Source: Bradyrhizobium quebecense
GTDB taxonomy: Bacteria; Pseudomonadota; Alphaproteobacteria; Rhizobiales; Xanthobacteraceae
Assembly: GCF_013373795.3 (NCBI RefSeq)
Contig: NZ_CP088022.1
Span: forward strand, 3,286,001 to 3,350,000
DNA length: 64,000 bases
Reading direction: 5' to 3'
In this document: positions 42,549 to 52,587 of the stretch, piece by piece
How the letters are laid out: every line of letters begins with the position of its first letter
How positions within the stretch are numbered: position 1 is the stretch's first letter
Notes under the pieces: generated by a model
The model's input: only the letters and a program-made list of their open reading frames with translations
Databases searched by the model: none
What the model was told of the DNA's origin: nothing
Made by a program: the position numbers and the translations under genes

Positions 42549-42950
42549 TCAATCCGCGACGGCCACCGCCTCGATCTCGATCAGCCATTCCGGGGCCGCG
42601 AGAGCGGTGACGCCGACGAGGGTAGAGGCCGGCGGCTCCATGCCCTCGAAGAACGCCGAGCGCGCCTTGCCGATGATCGGGCGAAGCTCCGGTCTGTAGC
42701 CGACGACGAAGGTCGTGATCTTGACGATGTTGGAATAGCTCGCCCCGGCGGCTTTCAACGCCATGCCGAGGTTCTGCATCACCTGCGTGGTCTGCGCGGC
42801 GAGATCGCCGGCGCCGACCACCCGGCCCTCCTCGTCGGTGGAAACCTGTCCAGAAATGTAGATCGTGCGCGCACCCGAGGCGACCACGACGTGGGAGTAA
42901 GCCGGATTGTGATGCAGGCCGCTGGGGCGCAGATGGTCGAGCTTGCTCAT
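42549..42950 (-). CDS. RidA family protein
   Basis: A 133-residue YjgF/YER057c/UK114 member: HVVVASGARTIYISGQVSTD, QTTQVMQNLGMALKAAGAS, FFEGMEPPASTLVGVTALA, EWLIEIEAVAVAD. RidA proteins deaminate reactive enamine/imine intermediates from PLP enzymes. The conserved Arg of the family, in which Arg105 binds the carboxylate, appears replaced in the PPASTLVGV segment, so this may belong to a Rid subfamily with another activity. The start at ATG 42948-42950 is preferred to a long GC-rich extension. Confidence 0.88.
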   Translation of the reverse strand: MSKLDHLRPSGLHHNPAYSHVVVASGARTIYISGQVSTDEEGRVVGAGDLAAQTTQVMQNLGMALKAAGASYSNIVKITTFVVGYRPELRPIIGKARSAFFEGMEPPASTLVGVTALAAPEWLIEIEAVAVAD

Positions 42951-43097
42951 GATGTGCCTCCCTGACACGCGTGTTTTGGGAAGCGTACTCGTGTCGGCCG
43001 GTTCCGGCCAGTGCGGTCTTGCAGAGGGCTCAGGCTTGCTCCGCTGTCGCCCCGGCTTTCGCCGGGACGACGCCGAGTGGGCGGCGATAGCCAACCC

Positions 43098-43961
43098 TCA
43101 CTTGCAGGGCTTGGAATCCCTGACGTCGAACTTGTCCAGCGCGCCCGAGATCACGAAGTCGTTGTAATCCAGTACCAGCGCGCGGGAGACGCCGTTCTCG
43201 TAGAGCTCGAACGACATCGCATAGACCGGCGTCTGCTCGCCATCCTTGGCCCGCGCGTCGCTGTCGTAATAGCTAACCGTCACCGGCCAGCGCGTCATAG
43301 TTTTCATCGCGTCGCTCGCGGTCGACGGATCGGGCGATGACGGCGCACGGTCGCCCGCGATCGGCCGGCCGATCACGGTCAGCGTGTTGTAGACCTTCTC
43401 GCCATTGTCGGAGCCGTCATAGACGGTCTGTTCGAGCACCGATTTGCCGTCGCGGGCGGCGGCGATGATGTGCTGGATCTGCTCGGTCGGGAACACGATC
43501 TTGCCGTCGAGATTGAACGTCTTCTTCACCGGCTGGGTCAGCTTCACGGTGATATGATCGCCCACGCGCTCGGCGATACCGTCGACCGGCGACGATTCAC
43601 TGTCGTTCATCCGCGTATCGATCTTGAAGCGGTAGCTCTTGCCCGACGCATCCTCCCAGGACGAGGAGCGCAGATCGGACAGCGTCACCTTACCCTCGCC
43701 GCTGTCGAGTTCGGACACCTGGCGGAATTCGGAGGTGTAGCCTTCGCAGGAGCTGCCGGAGAAATTGTACAGGATGCGCCCGCGCGCATCGCTGACCGAA
43801 TTGGAGCCGCGCGATTTCACGAGGCTCAGATCGTACAGCGCCTGATGCGCCAGAAAAGGCCCGCCGGCCGCAGCGGCCGCCCCATGCACCAGACCGGTTC
43901 CTGCGGCAACGGCGATCGTGAGCACCAGGGCACGCGACGGATTCCGAAACGGCAAGGTCAT
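43098..43961 (-). CDS. eipB: Cell envelope integrity protein EipB (DUF1849)
   Basis: A 287-residue secreted protein with signal peptide (MTLPFRNPSRALVLTIAVAA, cleaved near HGAAAAA). DUF1849/EipB is a periplasmic spiral beta-barrel needed for envelope integrity in Brucella. Diagnostic blocks: LAHQALYDLSLVKSRGSNSV, LYNFSGSSCEGYTSEFRQVS, and SYYDSDARAKDGEQTPVYAM, with the two conserved cysteines in SSCEG and the last residues SKPCK that form a disulfide in EipB. Start ATG 43959-43961; the upstream extension is discarded. Confidence 0.88.
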   Translation of the reverse strand: MTLPFRNPSRALVLTIAVAAGTGLVHGAAAAAGGPFLAHQALYDLSLVKSRGSNSVSDARGRILYNFSGSSCEGYTSEFRQVSELDSGEGKVTLSDLRSSSWEDASGKSYRFKIDTRMNDSESSPVDGIAERVGDHITVKLTQPVKKTFNLDGKIVFPTEQIQHIIAAARDGKSVLEQTVYDGSDNGEKVYNTLTVIGRPIAGDRAPSSPDPSTASDAMKTMTRWPVTVSYYDSDARAKDGEQTPVYAMSFELYENGVSRALVLDYNDFVISGALDKFDVRDSKPCK

Positions 43962-44223
43962 GGTTCTTCCTCGATGAGGCAGGGATTCGCCACAATAGTG
44001 ACGGTGGTATTGCGCCGCAACTGGGGCAAGTCTGACAAAATAGCAATGTAAGGCGCGAGTTTGCCGTCCTTTTTGGCAGTTTTCCGTGCGATTCCGCACG
44101 TCACGGCCGCGCTGCCCTCACCTTACCGTCGCTTGCAACCCGCGGCACGATGCGCGAAACAATCGAAACAAACTTGGCCCTGACCGCGTTTCAGGCTTCG
44201 TGCAAATCCAATTGGGGAAAAAA

Positions 44224-44691
44224 ATGGCGGGTACCGTCGAACAGAAACTGGCGTCACAGGGCATCACACTTCCGGAGCCGACCTCCCCGGTCGCGAACTA
44301 TGTCCCCTTCGTCCGCAGCGGGAACCTGTTGTTCGTCTCGGGCCAGGTCTGTTTCAACGCCGAAGGCAAGCTGATCGCCAAGGGCAAGCTCGGCGCCGGC
44401 GTCACGATCGAGCAAGGCACCGAGGCGGCGCGCGGCTGCGCGATCAACCTCTTGGCCCAGGTCAAGGCGGCGCTCGGCGATCTCGACAAGGTCGTGCGGG
44501 TGGTGCGGCTCGGCGGCTTCATCAACTCGGCGCCGGACTTCTTCGACGGACCGAAGGTGCTGAACGGCGCCTCCGACCTGATGGTCGCAGCCTTCGGCGA
44601 CAAGGGCCGCCATGCCCGCACCACCGTCGGCGTCGCCTCGCTGCCCGCGGACGCCGCGGTCGAGGTCGAAGGCGTGTTCGAAGTCGCCTGA
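44224..44691 (+). CDS. RidA family protein
   Basis: A 155-residue RidA-like protein of the longer branch (YjgH/TdcF-like): MAGTVEQKLASQGITLPEPT, NYVPFVRSGNLLFVSGQVCF, EAARGCAINLLAQVKAALGD, RHARTTVGVASLPADAAVEV-EGVFEVA. The RTTVGV block keeps the conserved Arg expected to bind the substrate carboxylate, unlike the RidA at 42549. GDPD starts three bases after its stop, so the two are cotranscribed. Confidence 0.9.
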   Translation: MAGTVEQKLASQGITLPEPTSPVANYVPFVRSGNLLFVSGQVCFNAEGKLIAKGKLGAGVTIEQGTEAARGCAINLLAQVKAALGDLDKVVRVVRLGGFINSAPDFFDGPKVLNGASDLMVAAFGDKGRHARTTVGVASLPADAAVEVEGVFEVA

Positions 44692-44694
44692 TCG

Positions 44695-45447
44695 ATGCGC
44701 GCTCCTGATTGGCTGACCAAACGGCCGGTCGCCCATCGCGGCCTGCACGATGCCGCACGCGGCGTCATCGAGAACATGCCGGCCGCGGCCAGTGCCGCGG
44801 TCGCCGGCAATTTCGCGATCGAGTGCGATATCCAGCTCACCGCCGACGGCGAGGCGATGGTGCATCACGACGATGCGCTCGGCCGCCTCACCGAGGGTTC
44901 GGGCTTGCTGTCGACCAAGACCGCGGCCGAGCTGAAGGCGGTGAAATTCAAGAACACCTCCGAGCAGATGATGACGCTCGGCGACCTCTCCACGCTGGTC
45001 GCCGGCCGCGTCCCGCTGGTGGTCGAGGTGAAGAGCCATTTCGACGGTGACCGCAAGCTCGTTCGGCGGATGGCCGAGGTGCTGTCGTGCTATTCCGGCC
45101 CTGTTGTCGGCATGTCGTTCGATCCCGACCAGGTGCTGGCATTGCGCGAGACCATGCCGAACCTGCCGCGCGGCATCACCGCCCAGCGCACCTATGACGA
45201 TAGTTCCTGGACCAAGCTGACGCCGGCCCAGCGCGACGGCATGCTGTACCTGCGCCACGGCTTCAAGACCGAGCCGCATTTCGTTGCCTTCTGGGTCAAC
45301 CAGCTGCCGGCGCCGGCGCCCTGGATCGCCCGCAATGTGTTCGGCTGCCCGCTGCTGGCCTGGACCGTGCGGACGGCGGAACAGCGCGAGCGCGCGGCCC
45401 GCTACGCCGACCAGATGATCTTCGAGGGGTTTGTGCCGGGAACCTGA
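44695..45447 (+). CDS. Glycerophosphodiester phosphodiesterase
   Basis: A 250-residue GDPD-family TIM barrel: VAHRGLHDAARGVIENM (catalytic His-Arg-Glu-Asn), AIECDIQLTADGEAMVHHDD (metal-binding Glu/Asp and His), and MSFDPDQVLALRE, WTVRTAEQRERA. It hydrolyses glycerophosphodiesters to glycerol 3-phosphate and an alcohol. No signal peptide, so it is cytosolic like UgpQ. It lies in the RidA-GDPD-FemAB rightward run. Confidence 0.9.
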   Translation: MRAPDWLTKRPVAHRGLHDAARGVIENMPAAASAAVAGNFAIECDIQLTADGEAMVHHDDALGRLTEGSGLLSTKTAAELKAVKFKNTSEQMMTLGDLSTLVAGRVPLVVEVKSHFDGDRKLVRRMAEVLSCYSGPVVGMSFDPDQVLALRETMPNLPRGITAQRTYDDSSWTKLTPAQRDGMLYLRHGFKTEPHFVAFWVNQLPAPAPWIARNVFGCPLLAWTVRTAEQRERAARYADQMIFEGFVPGT

Positions 45448-45625
45448 CATGTCCCGGACAGGCCCTTTGCAGTCTTGAACTCGTCGCTGCGACGCACGAT
45501 CTTGGCAAGGGTTGGTCAAAGCGTTGGTCGTCATCGGCGATGGCGGAATGCGGAGCATGATCCGGAAGTGGAGCCAGCTGTTCCGGAAAGATCATGCTCA
45601 AAAGAGGCACCGGTCTTCACTCTCG

Positions 45626-46876
<1,251 letters not shown>

Positions 46877-46929
46877 CGTTTGGACCGCGACTAAGACATT
46901 AGCGTTCTCAAATCCGAGGAGCCGCCGCC

Positions 46930-47355
46930 ATGCCCGCCGCCTATGACAACAATAACCCCTTCGCGAAGATCCTGCGCGGCGAGTTTCCCTCCTACAAGGT
47001 CTACGAGAACGAGCACGTGCTCGCCTTCCTCGACATCATGCCGCGCTCGCCCGGGCATACGCTTGTCATCCCGAAGGCCCCTGCCCGCAACATCCTCGAC
47101 ATCACACCGGACGATTACGCCCACGTCGCGCGTGCCGCCCACAAGCTCGCCGCCGCCGCGATGAAGGCGTTCGAGGCCGACGGCATCACCGTGCAGCAAT
47201 TCAACGAGCCCGCCGGCGGTCAGGTCGTGTTCCATCTCCACATGCACGTGATGCCGCGCAAGGACGGCGTGGCGCTGTTGCCGCCCGCCAGCCACAAGGA
47301 AGACGGCAAGGTGCTGGAGGCGAATGCGGCGAAGCTGATCGCCGCGTTGAAGTAG
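46930..47355 (+). CDS. HIT family hydrolase
   Basis: A 141-residue histidine-triad protein: NPFAKILRGEFPSYKVYENE, AFLDIMPRSPGHTLVIPK, QFNEPAGGQVVFHLHMHVMP (HxHxH catalytic triad). HIT/HINT proteins hydrolyse AMP-linked nucleoside phosphoramidates. Start has GGAGCCGCC just upstream. Downstream lies REP copy 3. Confidence 0.94.
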   Translation: MPAAYDNNNPFAKILRGEFPSYKVYENEHVLAFLDIMPRSPGHTLVIPKAPARNILDITPDDYAHVARAAHKLAAAAMKAFEADGITVQQFNEPAGGQVVFHLHMHVMPRKDGVALLPPASHKEDGKVLEANAAKLIAALK

Positions 47356-47367
47356 CGGCTCTTCTTC

Positions 47368-47453
47368 GTCATTGCGAGCGAAGCGAAGCAATCCATCGTT
47401 CGGCATATGCGGAGCGATGGATTGCTTCGTCGCTCCGCTCCCCGCAATGACGG
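47368..47453. repeat. Intergenic repeat, GTCATTGCGAG family, copy 3
   Basis: GTCATTGCGAGCGAAGCGAA ... CAATCCATCGTTCGGCATAT ... GATGGATTGCTTCGTCGCTC ... CCGCAATGACGG, between convergent HIT and trmO genes. Confidence 0.8.
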
Positions 47454-47463
47454 CGGTGAGACT

Positions 47464-47955
47464 TCACTCCGTTTCGAAATCCCCGGCCTGCGGCGGGGCC
47501 AGCGGGGTGAACTCGCAGCGGTCGGGCTTGACGTCGATCAGCGGCGTCTCGTCCAGGCAGTCGAGGCCGCGCACCCAGATGACATTGTCCTCGACGCCGA
47601 CCAGCTTCACGATCGATGTTCCGATCGGGTTCGGGCGCACCGGCGAGCGCAGCGAGAAGGTGCCACGGGTGTTGCCGTTGTTCTTCGGACTTTGCAGCAC
47701 GATGTCGCGGCGCGACTGGTGCAGCCAGTACAGCACTTCGAGGTTCGAGTAGAAATCGACGCCCTTGATCGCGGCGACCCAGGGCTCGAAGATCTCGAGC
47801 CGGCACACCGGGCCGTCATGCCGCCCCTGCCGCGGCGTCGCCAGCCGCGAGGTCCAGGGGGTGCGGATGCGACCGATGAAGACGAGCCCGGCGTCGCGCG
47901 CCGTCGGCATGTCGACGGCGACCTCGCCCTGGCGCAATTCCATTTCACGTACCAT
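47464..47955 (-). CDS. trmO: tRNA (N6-threonylcarbamoyladenosine37-N6)-methyltransferase TrmO
   Basis: A 163-residue TsaA/YaeB family member, SAM-dependent methylase of t6A37 in tRNA. Motifs: FIGRIRTPWTSRLATPRQGR, DGPVCRLEIFEPWVAAIKGV, FSLRSPVRPNPIGTSIVKLV (RPNPIG signature), GLDCLDETPLIDVKPDRC. Length is close to the minimal domain form. It lies three bases downstream of the binding-protein gene, probably by chance of operon packing. Confidence 0.9.
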   Translation of the reverse strand: MVREMELRQGEVAVDMPTARDAGLVFIGRIRTPWTSRLATPRQGRHDGPVCRLEIFEPWVAAIKGVDFYSNLEVLYWLHQSRRDIVLQSPKNNGNTRGTFSLRSPVRPNPIGTSIVKLVGVEDNVIWVRGLDCLDETPLIDVKPDRCEFTPLAPPQAGDFETE

Positions 47956-47958
47956 GTG

Positions 47959-48939
47959 TCAGTCCAACGATATGTTCAGCGCCTTGACCACGCCCGCCCA
48001 CCGCGCGCGATCGGTGTCCACGAATTTGTCGATCTCGGCCTGGCTCTTTACGCGCAGCGGCGGAAAGCCGATCCTGACCAGCGAAGCGCGAAACGCTTCG
48101 TCGTTCAAGGCCCGGTCGAGGCTCGCCTTGATCTTGTCGGCGATCTCGTCAGGCACTTTCGACGGCGCCGCAATACCATACCAGACGCTGACCGCATAAT
48201 CGGGGTAGCCGCTCTCGGCAATCGTCGGCAGATCGGGCAAGTCGGGGATGCGCTCGGTCGAGGTGACGGCGAGCGCGCGTAGCATGCCTGACTTGACCGG
48301 CGGCAGCGCGGTGCCGAGCGTGTCGAACATCAGCTGGATGTTGCCTGACAAGAGGTCGGTCAGCGCGGGTCCGGCGCCCTTGTAGGGCACGTGGGTCATC
48401 TCGACGCCGGCGATCTGCTTGAACATCTCGCCGGCGAGATGAACGGTGCCGCCGGTGCCGGCCGATCCGAAATTGAGTTTGCCGGGATTCCTCTTGGCGT
48501 AGGCGACGAACTCCGCGATCGTCTTGGCCGGGACGGACGGATGCACCTCCATAATCATCGGCGCATCCGTGATCACGGACAGCAGGCGGAAATCCCTGGC
48601 CGGATCGTAGGGTAGCTTCTTGTAGAGCAGCGGATTGAGCACGAAGATCGAGGCGGCCGTCACGAACAGCGTGTAGCCGTCGGGATCGGAACGCGCCACC
48701 GCTTCGGCGCCGATCGCGCCCTGCGCGCCGGCCTTGTTCTCGACCACGACCACCTGCTTGAGATCGCGCCCGAGATATTCGCCGACGATGCGGCCGAGCA
48801 CGTCGGTCGGGCCGCCCGCGGCGTAGGGCACCACGAGCTTGATCGGACGTGACGGATAGTCCGCGGCACGCGCAGGCAGCGCTGCTGCCAGCAAGGCAGC
48901 CAGAGCCACGATGAAGACCGATGATGCGCGCCGCCGCAT
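47959..48939 (-). CDS. Tripartite tricarboxylate transporter (Bug-type) substrate-binding protein
   Basis: A 326-residue periplasmic protein with signal peptide (VFIVALAALLAAALPARA-ADYP). Bug family blocks: YPSRPIKLVVPYAAGGPTDV, VVVENKAGAQGAIGAEAVAR, FGSAGTGGTVHLAGEMFKQI, MTHVPYKGAGPALTDLLSGN. No TctA/TctB permease genes adjoin it, so it is an orphan receptor, as is usual for Bug proteins. Ligand unknown. Confidence 0.93.
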   Translation of the reverse strand: MRRRASSVFIVALAALLAAALPARAADYPSRPIKLVVPYAAGGPTDVLGRIVGEYLGRDLKQVVVVENKAGAQGAIGAEAVARSDPDGYTLFVTAASIFVLNPLLYKKLPYDPARDFRLLSVITDAPMIMEVHPSVPAKTIAEFVAYAKRNPGKLNFGSAGTGGTVHLAGEMFKQIAGVEMTHVPYKGAGPALTDLLSGNIQLMFDTLGTALPPVKSGMLRALAVTSTERIPDLPDLPTIAESGYPDYAVSVWYGIAAPSKVPDEIADKIKASLDRALNDEAFRASLVRIGFPPLRVKSQAEIDKFVDTDRARWAGVVKALNISLD

Positions 48940-49000
48940 GGCGTTCCCCCGTTATTGTTTTCTTGGAGAGCGAGAGTAACGGATAATGCGGTCGCCGCAA

Positions 49001-49345
49001 TCAGCCGAGCCAGTATTTGCCTGACAGCATGACGATTTCGCCCACGATCACGCCGGCGAAGATCGATTTCCTCGCCAGCATGAACGCCACGAAGCCTGCG
49101 GCAACGGCGCCGTAACGCAGCCAGTCCGGCACGCTGGCGAGCGCGCCCGGCGGCTGCACGACGATCTGCGCGATGATACCGGCGAGGATCGCGGTGGCGA
49201 CCGCCCTCACCCAGACCAGAAGCTCGGAGTTCTCGTCGATGCCGCCGCCGAACCACAGGCCGAGCATGCGCCAGATCTGGTTGGGGATGACGCCTGCCAC
49301 GAACAGGATCGCGAGCGCGTGCCAGTCGCCGATGAAGCTGCTCAT
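49001..49345 (-). CDS. azlD: AzlD-family branched-chain amino acid export subunit
   Basis: A 114-residue protein with four hydrophobic segments (WHALAILFVAGVIPNQIWRM, VWVRAVATAILAGIIAQIVV, LRYGAVAAGFVAFMLARKSI, VIVGEIVMLSGKYWLG). AzlD is the small partner of the AzlC exporter. Its ATG overlaps the azlC stop by four bases, so expression is coupled. Confidence 0.88.
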   Translation of the reverse strand: MSSFIGDWHALAILFVAGVIPNQIWRMLGLWFGGGIDENSELLVWVRAVATAILAGIIAQIVVQPPGALASVPDWLRYGAVAAGFVAFMLARKSIFAGVIVGEIVMLSGKYWLG

Positions 49346-50094
49346 GCGCCCGCCCTCACGATGCCCGCCCTCGCGCGGTGCACGCCATAGGCGATGGTTC
49401 CCGCAACGACGCCGCTGACCAGGATGTCGACGCCGCTGTTCAGCATCGCCGCCAGCGGAAACAGCAATAGCCCAAGCACCAGCGCGATGACGTCGGCGAG
49501 CTCGCGGCAATTGCGCGCGGTGGAGAACAGAAACGCCAGCGGCGTCAGCATCAGCATGCTGGCGGCCAATAGCGGCGTGAGGTTAGCCGCGAGGGTGTAG
49601 CCGATGGTATTGGCGATCAGGCAGACCGACACCAGCCCGCACCCGAGCCCGTGGATGAAGGCGATCCGCCGGTTGCGCGGCACCTGCGGCAGGAAGCGGA
49701 AGCACTCGACCCACAGCGTCACGGCTGTCAGATGCGCCACCATGATCAGATGCCGGCGCTTGGTGTCGTCGGTGCGCATCATCGGCAACACCGACACCAC
49801 CATCGGAAACAGCCTGATCGCGCTGACGGTGACCGCGATGGCCGATTGCAGCACGGTGGCGCCGGAGCCGAGCGTCGTGATCACGATAATCTGTGCAGGC
49901 CCCGCCCAGACGAACGCCGTGCTCGCCAACGTCCAGCCCAGCGAGAAGCCGGAATCATGCGCCAGCGCACCGATGCCGAGATAGGTCGCAAACAGCACGA
50001 GCGTGAGCACCGTCGCGCCGATCGACCGCGCGCCCCACAGGAAGGCGCGGAACGAGGTCTGCCATTGCGGAGAATCGAGCGGAGGAAGCGCCAC
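49342..50094 (-). CDS. azlC: AzlC-family branched-chain amino acid exporter subunit
   Basis: A 250-residue inner-membrane protein: IGIGALAHDSGFSLGWTLAS, TAFVWAGPAQIIVITTLGSG, IRLFPMVVSVLPMM, and a C-terminal transmembrane region ending VAGTIAYGVHRARAGIVRAG. AzlC with AzlD exports branched-chain amino acids or analogues. It is first in a two-gene operon, and REP copy 4 follows the promoter side. Confidence 0.88.
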   Translation of the reverse strand: MALPPLDSPQWQTSFRAFLWGARSIGATVLTLVLFATYLGIGALAHDSGFSLGWTLASTAFVWAGPAQIIVITTLGSGATVLQSAIAVTVSAIRLFPMVVSVLPMMRTDDTKRRHLIMVAHLTAVTLWVECFRFLPQVPRNRRIAFIHGLGCGLVSVCLIANTIGYTLAANLTPLLAASMLMLTPLAFLFSTARNCRELADVIALVLGLLLFPLAAMLNSGVDILVSGVVAGTIAYGVHRARAGIVRAGA

Positions 50095-50198
50095 GGGAAG
50101 CCGGATGGTTTTGCAATGGCGGCGGCTTAGGGCGTGGTGCTCAATGGGTCAAGCAAGCGGCTGCACAGCACTGCCATGCGACGGTGGCAGTCCCAGTC

Positions 50199-50283
50199 GT
50201 CATTGCGAGCGAAGCGAAGCAATCCATTCCTCTGCATATGCGGACGGATGGATTGCTTCGTCGCTGCGCTCCTCGCAATGACG
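50199..50283. repeat. Intergenic repeat, GTCATTGCGAG family, copy 4
   Basis: GTCATTGCGAGCGAAGCGAA ... CAATCCATTCCTCTGCATAT ... GATGGATTGCTTCGTCGCTG ... CTCGCAATGACG, between azlC and the transglycosylase gene. Confidence 0.8.
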
Positions 50284-50300
50284 CGGAGAGGTCCGTGCCC

Positions 50301-51410
50301 TCACGCCCGGTTCTTCAGCACGAAGCACGCCCCGCCCGCCTTGCGGATGCGGTTGCACAGGCCGTCGGCCTCGGGGCGCGTGTCGGCGCCGATACGCACC
50401 TGGTAGAACATCGCGCTGCCGCGGCTGCGCAGCCGCGAACCGAGCAAGCTCGGATCCTGATCGCCGATCACGCTCGACAGCCGCTTGATGGCACGGGCAT
50501 ACATCGCAAGCGCCTTGTCGCGGCTGAAGCCGGCGGCGAGCTGCACGCCCCAGACCTTGGCCGCCGACAGCGTGATGTGCTGCTCGAGCCCGGCCACGAA
50601 CGGATTGGGCGCGCGCTTCAACAGCGCCATGAGCTCGCGGCAACTCGCAGTCGGCCTGCGCTCCGGCATCTTGCCGTTGCGGCCGGCGGCGGCCCAGTCG
50701 TCGACGCTGGAGCCGGTGATCGCGGAGACGTAGTTGCGCGTCTCCTGCGGCATGTAGCCGGAGCCGGCGAGCCAGTCCTGGATCCGGCGTGGGCCGGCAT
50801 TGTAGGCGGCGGCCGCGAGGCCGAGATTACCGAACTGGTTGCGCAGCTCGCTCAGGAATTCGGCCGACTTCGGCAGCGCCTGCACCGGATCGAGCGGATC
50901 GAGCAGCCCGCGCTCGTTGGCGGTGCCCGGCATGAACTGCGCGATGCCCTGCGCGCGCTGGCCGCTCCGCGTCACGGGACCAACCGCGTCGGCCTGGAAA
51001 CGGCTCTCCTGCCAGATCACGCGCGCGAAGAATTCGAGCGGCAAATCGTTCGCCCGCGCCGCCGACTCGATCATCAGGCACATCGCCTCGCGGGTGTCGC
51101 TCTCGCGCGCGTCGTCCGCGGGCTTGTCGGTTGCGGCCGCGGGCTTCTCGGCAGGTGGCGCGGGCGTGTCTGGCTGAGGTGCGGGAGGTTTCCCGGCCGA
51201 TGGAGCGGCCTGCTCTCCCGGCGGCGGCGCAGGCTGCTCCGCCGGCGCGGCCGCGGGTTTCTCGGCGGCCTTGTCCGCAGGCTGCGTTCCGGGCTGCTCG
51301 AGGCTTGGCGGCGTCGGCGGAGGTGCGGCAGGCGCGTCGTCCGCGCCGGCGCCGGCCGGCGACCCCAGCAACACAACTGTGACCCATGCGGCGCAAAGAC
51401 CTGTTCGCAT
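50301..51410 (-). CDS. Lytic murein transglycosylase with Pro/Ala-rich linker and SPOR-like tail
   Basis: A 369-residue secreted enzyme with signal peptide (MRTGLCAAWVTVVLLGSPAG). A long Pro/Ala/Glu-rich stretch (about residues 25-105) leads to an SLT domain: FFARVIWQESRFQADAVGPV (catalytic Glu in WQESRF), RAQGIAQFMPGTANERGL, LAAAAYNAGPRRIQDWLAGS. The C-terminal MFYQVRIGADTRPEADGLCN resembles a SPOR repeat that binds denuded peptidoglycan. It cleaves glycan strands to 1,6-anhydromuropeptides. Confidence 0.9.
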   Translation of the reverse strand: MRTGLCAAWVTVVLLGSPAGAGADDAPAAPPPTPPSLEQPGTQPADKAAEKPAAAPAEQPAPPPGEQAAPSAGKPPAPQPDTPAPPAEKPAAATDKPADDARESDTREAMCLMIESAARANDLPLEFFARVIWQESRFQADAVGPVTRSGQRAQGIAQFMPGTANERGLLDPLDPVQALPKSAEFLSELRNQFGNLGLAAAAYNAGPRRIQDWLAGSGYMPQETRNYVSAITGSSVDDWAAAGRNGKMPERRPTASCRELMALLKRAPNPFVAGLEQHITLSAAKVWGVQLAAGFSRDKALAMYARAIKRLSSVIGDQDPSLLGSRLRSRGSAMFYQVRIGADTRPEADGLCNRIRKAGGACFVLKNRA

Positions 51411-51563
51411 CGCAAATCTGTTCCCGCGCGGCGCGGCTTGACACCGCAGGCTCGTGGTCTAGCTATGGACTGAAATGATGGCGCGCAAAAGGGAGCGCAA
51501 AATGGCCGCAGCCTCCGATGATCAAACAGGCTTTGCCCCGACGACGACGCCCCGATTGGCTAC

Positions 51564-52430
51564 ATGAAGCGGACCCGCGATTATTACGCGGCGATCGGCT
51601 ACACCACCCCCTACCGCTGGGCGCACTACACATCCGCCCCGTTCCAGCCACTGAAGAAGCCGCTGAACCAGTCCCGCGTCGCCATCATCACGACGGCGGC
51701 GCCGTTCGATCCCGCCAGGGGCGACCAGGGTCCCGGTGCGAAATACAATGGCGGGGCAAAATTCTATTCGGTCTATGACGGCGACACGTCAGCGCAGCAC
51801 GATCTGCGGATTTCGCACATCGCCTATGACCGCACCCACACCACGGCGACCGACAGCGGCACCTGGTTCCCGCTGGCGCAACTCAAGCGGCTCGCCGCGG
51901 CCGGCAAGATCGGCGAGGTCGCGCCGCGCTTCTTCGGCGCCCCGACCAACCGCAGCCATCGCGTCACCATTGAGACCGATGCGCCCGAAATCCTCTCGCG
52001 CTGCCGTGACGACAAGGTCGACGCCGCGGTGCTGGTGCCGAACTGCCCGGTCTGCCACCAGACCGTCAGCCTCGTCGCACGGCATCTCGAAGCCAATGGC
52101 ATCCCGACCGTCGTGATGGGCTGCGCCAAGGATATCGTCGAGCACGCCGCGGTGCCGCGCTTCCTGTTTTCGGATTTCCCGCTCGGCAACTCCGCCGGCA
52201 AGCCGCATGGCGAGGCCTCGCAGGCGTTCACGCTGGAACTGGCGCTGCGTGTGCTTGAGCAAGCTCCCGGTCCGCAGACCACCGTGCAATCGCCGCTGCG
52301 CTGGAGCGAGGACGCGTCCTGGAAGCGCGATTACAGCAATGCCGAAGCGCTGAGCGCGGAGGAGTTGGCGCGCCTGCGCCGCGAGTTCGACGCGCAGAAG
52401 GAAATCGCGAAGGGCCTGCGCGTGGCGTGA
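51564..52430 (+). CDS. GrdB-like (glycine/sarcosine/betaine reductase family) protein
   Basis: About 288 residues. N-terminal MKRTRDYYAAIGYTTPYRWA and SRVAIITTAAPFDPARGDQG resemble the GrdB/GrdF family, and AVLVPNCPVCHQTVSLVARH gives a CPVC at residues 161-164, where true reductase B subunits have a selenocysteine-x-x-cysteine centre. Here both are cysteines and no in-frame TGA occurs. Anaerobic glycine reductase partners (GrdA, GrdC) are not nearby, so the biological role in this aerobe is unclear. Upstream codons reach 51522 without a start, so ATG 51564 is used. Confidence 0.65.
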   Translation: MKRTRDYYAAIGYTTPYRWAHYTSAPFQPLKKPLNQSRVAIITTAAPFDPARGDQGPGAKYNGGAKFYSVYDGDTSAQHDLRISHIAYDRTHTTATDSGTWFPLAQLKRLAAAGKIGEVAPRFFGAPTNRSHRVTIETDAPEILSRCRDDKVDAAVLVPNCPVCHQTVSLVARHLEANGIPTVVMGCAKDIVEHAAVPRFLFSDFPLGNSAGKPHGEASQAFTLELALRVLEQAPGPQTTVQSPLRWSEDASWKRDYSNAEALSAEELARLRREFDAQKEIAKGLRVA

Positions 52431-52469
52431 GGCTTTGCGTGAAGACCCTTCGCTCACCTCACTAACAGC

Positions 52470-52571
52470 GTCATCGCCCGGCTCGACCGGGCGATCCAGT
52501 ATTCCAGAGACACCAGTCGTTCACGGAGAAGCCGCGGCGTACTGGGTCCCCCGGTCAAGTCGGGGGACGAC
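52470..52571. repeat. Intergenic repeat, TATTCCAGAG...GCCGCGGCGTACTGG type, copy 2
   Basis: Starts with a CGCCCGG..CCGGGCG hairpin (52475-52492), continues GATCCAGTATTCCAGAG and GCCGCGGCGTACTGGGT, and ends with CCCCCGG..TCGGGGG (52548-52566). It is related to 38749-38824. Confidence 0.65.
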
Positions 52572-52587
52572 AGCGAGGGCGAAATGC

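Noticed and set aside
51507..51572. Short leader peptide overlapping the GrdB-like start
   Set aside because: A 21-codon frame (MAAASDDQTGFAPTTTPRLA) ends in the ATGA of the next start, but no other evidence supports translation.
51564..52430. Selenocysteine insertion in the GrdB-like protein
   Set aside because: The frame has cysteine codons, not TGA, at the expected position, so no recoding is needed.
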